A DNA stretch of 29,147 nucleotides. It comes from Silene noctiflora (Eukaryota; Streptophyta; Magnoliopsida; Caryophyllales; Caryophyllaceae). Position numbers and translations under genes: made by a program. Under the pieces are notes generated by a model. It did no database searches, was not told the origin of the DNA, and saw nothing but the letters and a program-made list of their open reading frames with translations. This document shows, one piece after another, positions 11,287 through 19,476 of this stretch. Every line of letters starts with the position of its first letter. Position 1 is the stretch's first letter. The stretch is taken from positions 309,515 through 338,661 of the forward strand of contig VHZZ01000093.1 in assembly GCA_009801015.1 (NCBI GenBank), given 5' to 3'.

Positions 11287-11465
11287 GATGGCATTTAAAG
11301 AGTTACATACAAATACAGTTTATGGATGAAAAAGAAGCATATCATTTAACAATATAGTTGGCAACCGTTTCGAATTATGTTCAATTCCATCACTATATAA
11401 TTCCCTTGTTCGATTCTCCATTTCTCATCCCAAATCATTACATTAAAAACAAGAACAATAAGAAA
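11287..11465 (+). promoter_or_regulatory. Proximal promoter and 5' leader of GRP gene 1
   Basis: TATATAA at 11394-11400 lies about 66 bp upstream of the chosen ATG (11466). The whole 179-bp stretch aligns with 14115-14293 without net insertion or deletion and with about nine mismatches by eye. That conservation, compared with the heavily altered DNA further upstream, marks it as the functional core promoter. The in-frame ATG at 11358 lies upstream of the TATA box and is therefore unlikely to be in the mRNA. Confidence 0.75.
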
Positions 11466-12110
11466 ATGACTTGTAATAGTAATATGTACTTGGTATGTTT
11501 GCTAGTTGTTGGTGCCCTAGTGCACACAACTTCTAGTGCTAGGGTGTTAGGAGGCAATACTCACTCATCTTTTGATGATGAGAAGACATTCATATTTGGC
11601 CGTCGTGGAGGTGGGTTAGGTGGTGGAGGCGGTGGTGGTTTAGGCGGTGGAGGTGGCCTTGGAGGCGGTGCTGGTGCTGGTGGAGGATTAGGCGGTGGAG
11701 GTGGCCTGGGAGGTGGTGCTGGTGCTGGAGGAGGATTAGGTGGTGGAGGTGGCTTGGGAGGCGGTGGTGGTGCTGGTGCGGGAGGAGGAGCTGGATTTGG
11801 AGGTGGAGCTGGTGCTGGTGCAGGAGGAGGATTAGGTGGTGGTCTAGGTGGAGGAGGTGGTGGAGGGTTTGGTGGTGGTGGAGGTGGCGGTCTTAGTGGT
11901 GGAGCCGGACTTGGAGGTGGTTCTGGATTTGGTGGTGGAGCTGGAGCGGGTGCTGGGCTAGGTGGAGGAGCTGGAGGTGGTGGTGGATTTGGAGGTGGAG
12001 GCGGTGGCGGTCTCGGGGGACTTAGTGGTCTCAGTGGTCTTGGCGGACTTGGCAGCGGGGCTGGATTTGGTGGAGGTGCTGGTGGTGGCATTGGAGGTGG
12101 GCTACCTTGA
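11466..12110 (+). CDS. Secreted glycine-rich protein 1 (cell-wall GRP class)
   Basis: Single-exon gene, 214 aa. Residues 1-25 form a signal peptide (hydrophobic core MYLVCLLVVGALV, likely cut after TTSSA). Residues 26-47 hold a non-repetitive segment with SFDDEKTFIFGRR. Everything after is built from GGGLGG, GAGAGG and GGGFGG blocks, ending GGGIGGGLP. The middle contains a 48-bp (16-aa) tandem unit around 11645-11760. Such proteins are usually secreted to the cell wall; the precise role cannot be read from sequence. The start was chosen because it follows the TATA box and is shared with the paralogue at 14294. A proline-rich frame on the opposite strand is only the complement of GGN codons. 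Confidence 0.88.
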   Translation: MTCNSNMYLVCLLVVGALVHTTSSARVLGGNTHSSFDDEKTFIFGRRGGGLGGGGGGGLGGGGGLGGGAGAGGGLGGGGGLGGGAGAGGGLGGGGGLGGGGGAGAGGGAGFGGGAGAGAGGGLGGGLGGGGGGGFGGGGGGGLSGGAGLGGGSGFGGGAGAGAGLGGGAGGGGGFGGGGGGGLGGLSGLSGLGGLGSGAGFGGGAGGGIGGGLP

Positions 12111-12472
12111 GCATTTGCATGTGCTTAATCTACTTGATTAAGTACTCTATTAACTTATAATGATTGAAAATTAAGAAATTATTTATTTGTACTCTCAATT
12201 TAATTCATTGTATGTTCTTGTTGTTGTTACTTCAGCCTTAGTGTTATATACACTATGCTAAAGTTTTCGATTTATCAATGAAATTTAGCAAAATTGAAGA
12301 ATAATTTTTCTTACTATTTTGTTCAAGTTAATATTGTAGGGAATACATGTTACTTATCGAGCTATTTAGTTTTTCTTAAACAAATGTTATTCCGTCAATT
12401 CATATTCGAATTAAACACACTATTTACCTTCTGACAATATTAAGGGTAACATTCGAATTCACAATAACAAGG

Positions 12473-13370
12473 ATTAGATAAGAGTGATGTCTTACACAAA
12501 TTATATATAGAGTTTGAATTGTTAATTAGTAAATTTGATTTTTTTTTTGAGTCAATTAGGGTATATATAATGACAAGCATGATTGTATGAGATATTGAGA
12601 TATTGGAAACTTTAACATTTAGCATTCATTTATCTACTAATTTATATGTTACTCATAAAATTGTTAGGACTTTGAGGCTTTTAACTTTTAACATTCATTT
12701 TATCCGGTTTACACCTCGCTCTCAGTATTATTCCTTTAAATACGCATGTAAAGTACTCAATCGACATGTGTGTTGAGATATTATCTTACATCGGATAAAT
12801 TTAGACTGAGGAGACTAATTTATAAGCTAGTGCGTGGACTACTCCTCCAGTCCTCCTATATTTTCACCAATTGATTTTAAGATAAAACCTGATTTTGTAC
12901 ATTTGTTTATGTAATAAACCTGCTGCAAAGTACTCAACAAGAACCTCAACAAATTCATGAACCATGCCGTCGAGCATTATATAGGCCTTCCAAACATGAA
13001 TTCACCTTAGGTATATTAGTATTGCATTTTTTTGTTTGCGAATGAGGGGCAAACCCCAAAAATTAATTATTAACGATTACACGGGAGAACACATCATCTC
13101 TTAACCACCAACAACCAGCCAATACTTATCCGTGTTGATGTTTATTCCCATATATGTATGTGGTATTGTCCCACGGGTCACATTTGTGAAAAATAGTAAA
13201 GATATTAACTTATAACTGGGCTACTCGTATTATCATTTGATTTTAGGATGAAATCTCACTTGTTTATGTGCCGGTCTCTTACACCTATTTCTATAGCTCG
13301 CTATAGCTCACTGCGGAGATCTCAACAGTATCTTGCTAAGTAAGGGCAGAATTTTATTCGTAAACTAACT
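12473..13370. other. Unique spacer between the two GRP duplication units
   Basis: Non-coding. It contains two related LTR-like segments (about 12771-12912 and 13159-13272), listed separately, and otherwise AT-rich DNA without recognisable genes. Confidence 0.6.
12771..13272 (+). mobile_element. Pair of diverged LTR-like segments (possible TRIM remnant)
   Basis: The segment from 12771 reads TGTTGAGATATTATCTTACATCGG, then CCAATTGATTTTAAGATAAAACC and TTTGTTTATGT near 12912. The segment from 13159 reads TGTGGTATTGTCCCACGGG, then TTTGATTTTAGGATGAAATC and TTGTTTATGTG near 13272. The phrase 'cccacatcgg ... ccaattggttttagg' is familiar from short plant LTR-type repeats. The two could be LTRs of one miniature element or two separate insertions. 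Heavily decayed and non-coding. Confidence 0.35.
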
Positions 13371-14114
13371 GAAGTTACTAAAGAAATGGTTGGTTGTTGT
13401 AAGTTATGTACTTTGCCTTGTGATTTTGTTGTTTTTGCTTTTGGTGGATGTTGTGATTTAAAGTATTGAATTCTGACCTTAGATTACAACCCTAAAGAAT
13501 AAAGTCATCTCCTCTCAATATTGACTATTTATTGATTGAGCTGGTGTTGATATACATTTATGTGCAAGTTGGAAATTCTCATAGTTACGGGTTAGGATTT
13601 AAAGTTTGAAAGCTTAAAAACTGATCGATCATGGTATTTTATAGGTTGTATTAAAAGTGAATGAAGTTACGTATCTTAGCAATTATTCGTCTCATGTAAA
13701 ATACCTTTAACTTTCACGGAACAACTTTTACTATCATATAAATACAATACCCGATCTCATTTGATGTCATGCACGTAAATGGCTTTGTAGCCAAAAGCAT
13801 ATAAATATATATCGCAAAAAAAATACTCAATCAATAAGCTAAGGCTCATAATCACGTACCCTTTTAAAACTTCCCCATGCATGTAATAATAACAAGGCAG
13901 GTTTGAACATACTATTTCCTCTGTCCCTATCTTTTGTTTACCGTTTTTATTCTTTTATGAGGAATACTAAGCTATTAATTAACAAGTGTAACAAGAGATA
14001 AAAATTATATGGTCAATAAATCATATGGTCCAAAGATCAACCATGCATGATCTACTGGAATGAACGTGAAAGTAATACAACTTTGCCATGCTCTTTTGCT
14101 CAAAAATGGCACTT

Positions 14115-14293
14115 GATGGCATTTAAAGAGTTACATACGAATACAGTTTATGGATGAAAAAGAAGCATATCATTTAACAATATAGTTGACAACCGTTTAG
14201 AATTATGTTCAAATCCATCACTATATAATTCCCTTGTTCGATCCTCCATTTCTCATTCCAAATCATTGCATTAAAAACAACAATAATAAGAAA
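14115..14293 (+). promoter_or_regulatory. Proximal promoter and 5' leader of GRP gene 2
   Basis: Paralogous to 11287-11465 at a constant offset of 2828 bp. TATATAA at 14222-14228 precedes the start codon at 14294 by about 66 bp. An in-frame ATG at 14234 lies only about 6 bp after the TATA box and is unlikely to be transcribed. Confidence 0.75.
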
Positions 14294-15034
14294 ATGACTT
14301 GTAATAGTAATATGTACTTGGTATGTTTGTTAGTTGTTGGTGCCCTAGTGCACACAACTTCTAGTGCTAGGTTGTTAGGAAACACTCACTCATCTTTTGA
14401 TGATGAGAAGACATTCATATTTGGCCGTCGTGGAGGCGGGTTAGGTGGCGGAGGTGGTTTAGGTGGTGGAGGTGGCCTTGGAGCCGGTGCAGGTGCTGGA
14501 GGAGGACCAGGATTTGGTGCTGGAGGAGGATTAGGTAGTGGTTTAGGTGGTGGAGGTGGCCTGGGAGGCGGTGCTGGTGCTGGAGGAGGATTAGGTGGTG
14601 GTTTAGGCGGTGGAGGTGGCTTGGGAGGCGGTGCTGGTGCTGGAGGAGGCTTAGGTGGCGGTTTAGGCGGTGGAGGTGGCTTGGGAGGCGGCGGTGGTGC
14701 TGGAGGAGGAGGAGCTGGATTTGGAGGTGGAGCCGGTGCTGGTGCTGGAGGAGGATTAGGTAACGGTCTAGGCGGTGGAGGTGGTGGAGGGTTTGGTGGT
14801 GGTGGCGGTGGTGGTCTTGGTGGTGGTGCTGGACTTGGAGGTGGTGCTGGGTTTGGTGGTGGAGCTGGAGCGGGTGCTGGGTTAGGTGGTGGAGCTGGTG
14901 GTGGTGGGGGATTTGGAGGTGGAGGCGGTGGTGGTCTTGGAGGATTTAGTGGTCTTAGTGGTCTTGGTGGACTTGGTGGTGGGGGTGGTTTTGGTGGGGG
15001 TGCTGGTGGTGGCATTGGAGGTGGTCTACCTTGA
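14294..15034 (+). CDS. Secreted glycine-rich protein 2 (paralogue of GRP 1)
   Basis: Single exon, 246 aa. The signal peptide is identical to that of GRP 1 up to TTSSAR, and the SFDDEKTFIFGRR segment that follows is the same. The glycine-rich domain is longer by about 32 residues. The difference lies mainly in the first half, where a 60-bp coding minisatellite (14521-14700) repeats three times. The C-terminal block (GFGGGGGGGLGG, SGLSGLGGLGG, GGGIGGGLP) is closely conserved with GRP 1. Likely a cell-wall structural or wall-associated protein. Both copies look intact, so neither is a pseudogene by sequence. Confidence 0.88.
   Translation: MTCNSNMYLVCLLVVGALVHTTSSARLLGNTHSSFDDEKTFIFGRRGGGLGGGGGLGGGGGLGAGAGAGGGPGFGAGGGLGSGLGGGGGLGGGAGAGGGLGGGLGGGGGLGGGAGAGGGLGGGLGGGGGLGGGGGAGGGGAGFGGGAGAGAGGGLGNGLGGGGGGGFGGGGGGGLGGGAGLGGGAGFGGGAGAGAGLGGGAGGGGGFGGGGGGGLGGFSGLSGLGGLGGGGGFGGGAGGGIGGGLP
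14521..14700 (+). repeat. 60-bp in-frame minisatellite in GRP gene 2
   Basis: Three consecutive 60-base units begin at 14521, 14581 and 14641. They start TGGAGGAGGATTAGG or a close variant and encode a 20-residue module of AGGGLGGGLGG and GGGGLGGGAG blocks. GRP 1 has a related 48-base period lacking a 12-base GGTTTAGG-type insert. This accounts for much of the length difference between the paralogues. Confidence 0.8.
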
Positions 15035-15446
15035 GCATGTGCATGTGCTTAATCTACATGACTTAAAGTACTCAATTAACTTACTATTTATACAATGATT
15101 TTAAAATTAAGAAATCATTTATTTGTAACTCTCAATTTAATTTTTATGTATTTGAATGTGGTGGTCTTTATGTTGTTATTGTTGTTACTTCAGCATTATT
15201 GTATTATATGTACAACATGCTAAAGTTTCCAATTTATCAAAATTGAAGAATAATAATTTCTCTTACTATTTTGTTCAGTTTATTAATACTGTAAGGAATA
15301 CTCCGGTACATGTTATTTACTGTCGTACTGACTGAGCTATTTCGAATTAAACATTCGAGTTCACAATAATACGTTGATTCATGGAAGCACGGAATCATAG
15401 GCTCTGATAACACACTATGCATCTTAGCTTGACCATGTCCGAAACT

Positions 15447-15732
15447 AAGAGCAGTGCAATGGAAGAACTTTAAATAAAATTACTAAACTTAAACTTTATC
15501 TTACAATAGGAAAACTTTTGCTAAGTTCTTAACTAGGACCCACTATTAATTTATTTCTTCTCTTTAATACGAAGTATTTTACTTTTTTGAAATTATCAAA
15601 GAACTTGGTTCTTAATAAAGAACCAAGTTCTTATTCTGATAAACTCAATGCTACCTCGAATGGAAAGAACTTTATTTCTAGAGTTCTTATTGACAAACTC
15701 GAGGCAAAAACCCACCATTGCATTTGCTCTAT
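15447..15732. mobile_element. MITE-like element with AGAGCA...CAATGG ends and a perfect internal hairpin
   Basis: The left end reads AGAGCAGTGCAATGG and the right end CCATTGCATTTGCTCT, an imperfect terminal inverted repeat of a kind common in plant non-autonomous DNA elements. Inside, 15599-15613 and 15618-15632 are perfect 15-base complements (AAGAACTTGGTTCTT) around the loop AATA. No coding capacity. The superfamily and target-site duplication are not settled. Confidence 0.5.
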
Positions 15733-15912
15733 CGGCCGAGTTGTATTTGTAAACTAATTGACAATAAACATATTAATCCACTAAATTATAAAATATTCTA
15801 TTCACATGAATCTTTTGATTTCACTATGACACAAAAAAAAATGATTTAGAACACCAACTCTCACTTACTCAATACTATATACGGAGTATACGTCAATTCA
15901 CTCGTCAACCAA

Positions 15913-16867
15913 CGAACAAACTCGTTTAATGCATTTGCTGTATTTACCTAATCCTATATACTGCTGTTAAATATTTTTTTAGGGATACTGTTGTTAAATT
16001 TTGATAAATGAACAACCAATGAATAGACTTACTTAATAGATTATTAAATTCAAAATTCTCAAAAGCAGATGTTAAGAAATAAGGTTAAGGAGCATGTAAG
16101 AAAATGTAAATAAAATATAAGTCTTCGTTACGATAAAAGGGTATAAGTTATAACTCAACAAGTTGTTATGTGAAATTATAGTACTAACAAATAATATTTG
16201 CACTAACCACATAATTTCGATTGCGCAGATATGTTAAATAACATTGGTTTATTCATGTTTACTAAAATTAGGAAAAGTAAATCCTAATAACCAACATGCC
16301 CAAATGTCTTACAAAGTTGCCACACTTCATCATTTTTAGCCCAAGCTGCTCGTGCTTGTTTCTTCTGAAGATGGAGGTATACTATCGTCACTTCTGTTAG
16401 AAGATCGTGACAATCCTCTCCGACGGTTAACAAAGCGCTACAACATTCTTTTGAAACATTCTTTCCGTTAGAAAAAATATATTTAGATATGTCATCTCCG
16501 CAAGTTTTCCCTAAATCAGTTGCACATTTCTGGAATGCATCGGATACCGTAGGACTTGGTGCAGGAGCAGATTCAATAGCAAAACCATATTCTGCCATAA
16601 CAAATAATGGAATTAGGACTAGAGCCATAATGATTGGTTTTGACTCCATGATGAAAAAGTAATTTTGTTATTTGTATAATTAGTGTTAATATTGTTTATT
16701 TAGTGAACAAAAAATATAAATATAAAATTAAACAAGTATATAGTTAATCAATTCATCATGCTACTTTATATGTGAAGTTTCACATTTAACGTTTTTTTTC
16801 TACATATAATAAACTTACATTGTTGTTAATATTAATTTAAAGTTAATTTATGTGCATTATTAATAAC
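15913..16867 (-). repeat. Large inverted repeat, left arm
   Basis: This arm is the reverse complement of 16973-17896 with high identity. It spans the 3' flank, the coding region and the promoter of the minus-strand prolamin-like gene. It has about 27 bp more than the other arm near 15973-15999, where ATACTGCTGTTAAAT is followed by a second copy ATACTGTTGTTAAAT. Confidence 0.88.
16284..16649 (-). CDS. Prolamin-like (ECA1-type) secreted cysteine-rich peptide, left copy
   Basis: Single exon, 121 aa. A signal peptide occupies about residues 1-24 (IIMALVLIPLFVMAEYGFA), then a short SAPAPSP linker, then a domain with six cysteines at 42, 50, 69, 70, 80 and 113 (C-x7-C-x18-CC-x9-C-x32-C). This matches the plant prolamin-like family (Pfam PF05617). 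Known members, such as EGG CELL 1 and other gametophyte-expressed peptides, are secreted and act in reproduction; a role in this plant is inference. It differs from its mirror copy at five residues (P5, A19, G22, S60, G120 here). TATA-like sequence lies at about 16714-16727, some 70 bp upstream of the start codon. Both copies keep all cysteines. Confidence 0.88.
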   Translation of the reverse strand: MESKPIIMALVLIPLFVMAEYGFAIESAPAPSPTVSDAFQKCATDLGKTCGDDISKYIFSNGKNVSKECCSALLTVGEDCHDLLTEVTIVYLHLQKKQARAAWAKNDEVWQLCKTFGHVGY

Positions 16868-16972
16868 AATGTTTTATTAATAAATGCTACTACTAAGTAA
16901 CCAAACAAAATTTAAGAAGATGATATAAAATAAAACATTTGATAACTGATAAGTAAAGGAAAAAAACTCATA
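16868..16972. other. Spacer of the large inverted repeat, between divergent promoters
   Basis: About 105 bp of AT-rich DNA separating the two arms. It carries no repeat of the arms and no open frame. Being between the divergently transcribed genes, it could hold shared upstream control elements, but none is recognised. Confidence 0.7.
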
Positions 16973-17896
16973 GTTATTAATAATGCACATAAATTAACTT
17001 TATATTAATATTAACAACAATGTAAGTTTATTATATGTAGAAAAAAACGTTAAATGTGAAACTTCATATATAAAGTAGCATGATGAATTGATTAACTATA
17101 TACTTGTTTTATATTTTTATTTTTTTGTTTACTAAATAAACAATATTAGCACTAATAATACAAATACTAAAATTATTTTTTCATCATGGAGTCAAAATCA
17201 ATCATTATGGCTCTAGTCCTAATTCCATTATTTGTCATGACAGAATACAGTTTTGCTATTGAATCTGCTCCTGCACCAAGTCCTACGGTATCCGATGCAT
17301 TTCAGAAATGCGCAACTGATTTAGGCAAAACTTGCGGAGATGATATATCTAAATATATTTTTGCTAATGGAAAAAATGTTTCAAAAGAATGTTGTAGCGC
17401 TTTGTTAACCGTAGGAGAGGATTGTCACGATCTTCTAACAGAAGTGACGATAGTATACCTGCATCTTCAGAAGAAACAAGCACGAGCAGCTTGGGCTAAA
17501 AATGATGAAGTGTGGCAACTTTGCAAGACATTTGGACATGTTAGTTATTAGGAGTAATTTTTCCTAATTTTAGTAAAACATGAATAAACCAATGTTATTT
17601 AACATATTTGCGCAATCGAAATTACGTGGTTAGTGCAAATATTATTTGTTAGTACTATAATTTCACATAACAACTTGTTGAGTTATAACTTATACCCTTT
17701 TATCGTAACGAAGACTTATATTTTATTTACATTTTCTTACATGCTCCTTAACCTTATTTCTTAACATCTGCTTTTGAGAGTTTTAAATTTTATAATCTAT
17801 TAAGTAAGTCTATTCATTGGTTGTTAATTTATCAAAATTTAGCCGCAGTATAGAGGATTAAGTAAATACATCAAACGCATTAAACATGTTTGTTCG
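16973..17896 (+). repeat. Large inverted repeat, right arm
   Basis: Mirror image of 15913-16867, from GTTATTAATAATGCACA at the inner edge to about TGTTCG at the outer edge. Similarity fades outside both limits. It contains one complete gene with promoter and 3' flank. Confidence 0.88.
17186..17551 (+). CDS. Prolamin-like (ECA1-type) secreted cysteine-rich peptide, right copy
   Basis: Single exon, 121 aa, head-to-head with its mirror paralogue (start codons about 535 bp apart). It has the same signal peptide, linker and six-cysteine pattern. Differences are S5, T19, S22, A60 and S120, all outside the cysteine positions, and two of them fall in the signal peptide region. A TATA-like TTTATATTT lies near 17108-17116, some 70-75 bp upstream. 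The in-frame start in TCATCATGGAG matches that of the other copy. Secretion is predicted; function in gametophyte signalling is inferred from family membership only. Confidence 0.88.
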   Translation: MESKSIIMALVLIPLFVMTEYSFAIESAPAPSPTVSDAFQKCATDLGKTCGDDISKYIFANGKNVSKECCSALLTVGEDCHDLLTEVTIVYLHLQKKQARAAWAKNDEVWQLCKTFGHVSY

Positions 17897-17900
17897 CGAG

Positions 17901-18083
17901 ACTATGAACCATAATTAAATTGAATGAGCAATCGCCGATCACCGACCACCGACCACCTCTATATATAAACCTAATAACCCAATAAAATTAATAACTCAAA
18001 ATAACTTCACGTATTTTAATCCGACTCAGAACTAAATTGAACGAGCCAATCACCCGTTCACCGATCACCTCTATAGAAACCTA
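17901..18083. repeat. Short imperfect direct duplication
   Basis: Two segments share AACTAAATTGAACGAG or its variant, then CACCGA...CCACCTCTATA and AACCTA. The copies start near 17901 and 18024, a period of about 123 bp. It directly abuts the outer edge of the right inverted-repeat arm. Confidence 0.5.
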
Positions 18084-18964
18084 CCGAATCGGGGTGCGCT
18101 TTTTTGCCTTTTTTCTTTCGAGGCTATATTTATGGGTGAAGTTGCGACCAATCTATCATCTTGAAAATAATAATTAAAAAAAAAAAAAAAAAAGATAGGT
18201 GCACAAAAATTCAAGCACCATCCTACACCTCTAACCATGTTTATAAAAAACATGGTGATTTTACTAAATTTTAGGTACGATTATAAATTTCACCGTCCCA
18301 ATGATCTAGGTGGGGTTTGCATGCATTTAATTAACGTATATTCTTGTCAATTTAGTAAAAAACTTGTAAGCAAATTCAGATGAATATTTGTAGACTAATT
18401 CTATCAAAGTCTTAACAGAAAAATTGTTATCATTTGTTTAATTTTGAGAATATCTACCGTAATAAACTCATAATCCGTATTTACCATAATTTGTGAGAAT
18501 ATCTTAAATATCTTGTTCATCTTTTTAAATTCATGTTTACTGAGCACACACCGACACACGTTAGAAAAACCGATATATAAAAAAACGTTGACTTGTGAAA
18601 TGGAAAGGCACGCAATCCCACGCATCACCATGGTTTGAATGGTTTATTAATGAGTCATGATAACATTACCAACATTTGAAGAAATTTCACTCTTTGCATG
18701 GTCTTCAATGAAGGTGCATTACAGTTCAGAAGCAGAAAAAAAAAAAGAGTAATATCCGGTAAAAAGTAGTCTAATTCTTCAACAAATGTTACTACTACAG
18801 TTACATTATTTACTGTATGAACCAATGCATGAAACTCTGCTTGAGATTTATTCAAGAAATGGCAGCTGGCCATGCAGTACTGTTAACACCATCATCCTCA
18901 TCACCATCTCATTAATTCATGCCTTAAACTAAACCTTTGACTTGCATACTTGCATTCATATATA

Positions 18965-19144
18965 CACTTTCCGTCTCAGTCATTTACTTACCTTTCATAT
19001 TCATTGTGAAGGGTATTCTTTTTCGTCTATAGGGAGCCACATGTGCGATTTTGATGCTGACCATCTCTCATGACTTAACCAACAGGGCTAGCTAAAGGGT
19101 CGGTATTTTAATCAAAAGTAAACAAATGAGTGGGACGGAAAGAG
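18965..19144. mobile_element. Stowaway-like MITE, about 180 bp
   Basis: Left end TA|CACTTTCCGTCTCAGTCATTT and right end AAATGAGTGGGACGGAAAGAG|TA form long terminal inverted repeats flanked by TA, extending inward through TTTACTT/AAGTAAA. No coding capacity. It lies about 0.3 kb upstream of the GRP 3 promoter. Confidence 0.75.
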
Positions 19145-19402
19145 TATAATAATGTATTTATGAAGACATAACTTTTGTTACAAGATAAGTATATAATGCT
19201 GAAATTAATGTAACCTTCTTGAGTTTTCTTTATCACTTGAGTTATTACTGTCTTCTGTATTCATTTGCCACATTGCAGAAGTATATAGAAGTCTTCTTGC
19301 AGAAGTATGTTTATTATGTATAGATAGGTAGCTAGCATTTATTCCATTCCCAACTGTTCGAATTACATTCATGCAAATCTTATTGTTGTCTCACCACCGT
19401 TC

Positions 19403-19410
19403 TATATATA
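19403..19410 (+). promoter_or_regulatory. TATA box of GRP gene 3
   Basis: TATATATA at 19403-19410 lies 67-74 bp upstream of the first in-frame ATG, the same geometry as the other two GRP genes. Confidence 0.65.
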
Positions 19411-19476
19411 GCCTTGTTGATGTGTTTATTTCTTCTCAAGAAAATCCATCATACAAAAGAGTCTTTGTGAAGTTGT

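Larger units (their letters stand above)
9898..12472. repeat. Tandem segmental duplication, unit 1 (contains GRP gene 1)
   Basis: The unit begins GAAGTTACTAAAGAAATGG at 9898, about 55 bp upstream of the neighbouring minus-strand gene's start codon. It ends near ACATTCGAATTCACAATAA, about 12449-12472. It matches 13371-15373 in the same order: the flank, the GRP promoter, the GRP gene and its 3' flank. The start-to-ATG distance here is about 645 bp longer than in unit 2, because this copy contains extra DNA including the TTCAG-rich repeat and a Stowaway-like MITE. Confidence 0.8.
13371..15373. repeat. Tandem segmental duplication, unit 2 (contains GRP gene 2)
   Basis: Starts at 13371 with the same sequence as 9898 and ends near 15351-15373 with the counterpart of 12449-12472. 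It carries the region upstream of the minus-strand plastid-protein gene but not that gene itself, so the left breakpoint of the duplication fell in that gene's promoter or leader. Insertions relative to unit 1 include GTTGTTTTTGCTTTTGGTGG near 13427-13446. Confidence 0.8.
17897..19402. other. Intergenic spacer upstream of GRP gene 3
   Basis: Non-coding. It contains a small direct duplication at 17901-18083, a poly-A run near 18176-18193 and a Stowaway-like MITE at 18965-19144. Short open frames on the minus strand (for example about 18404-18873) have no recognisable domain, signal or codon pattern. Confidence 0.6.

Noticed and set aside
11358..11465. Upstream in-frame ATG extending GRP protein 1 by 36 residues
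   Set aside because: It lies upstream of the TATA box, would bury the signal peptide inside the protein, and the extension is not preserved at full length in the paralogue.
11561..12091. Long minus-strand proline-rich open frame opposite GRP gene 1
   Set aside because: It is the complement of GGN glycine codons read as NCC/CCN proline codons. It has no signal peptide, TATA box or independent start context.
14521..14700. Regular spacing that could suggest a CRISPR-like array
   Set aside because: The repeats are contiguous, coding and without unique spacers, in a plant gene.
14386..15015. Long minus-strand proline-rich open frame opposite GRP gene 2
   Set aside because: Same complement effect as at GRP 1. 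Its presence in both paralogues follows from the glycine repeats, not from selection for the antisense protein.
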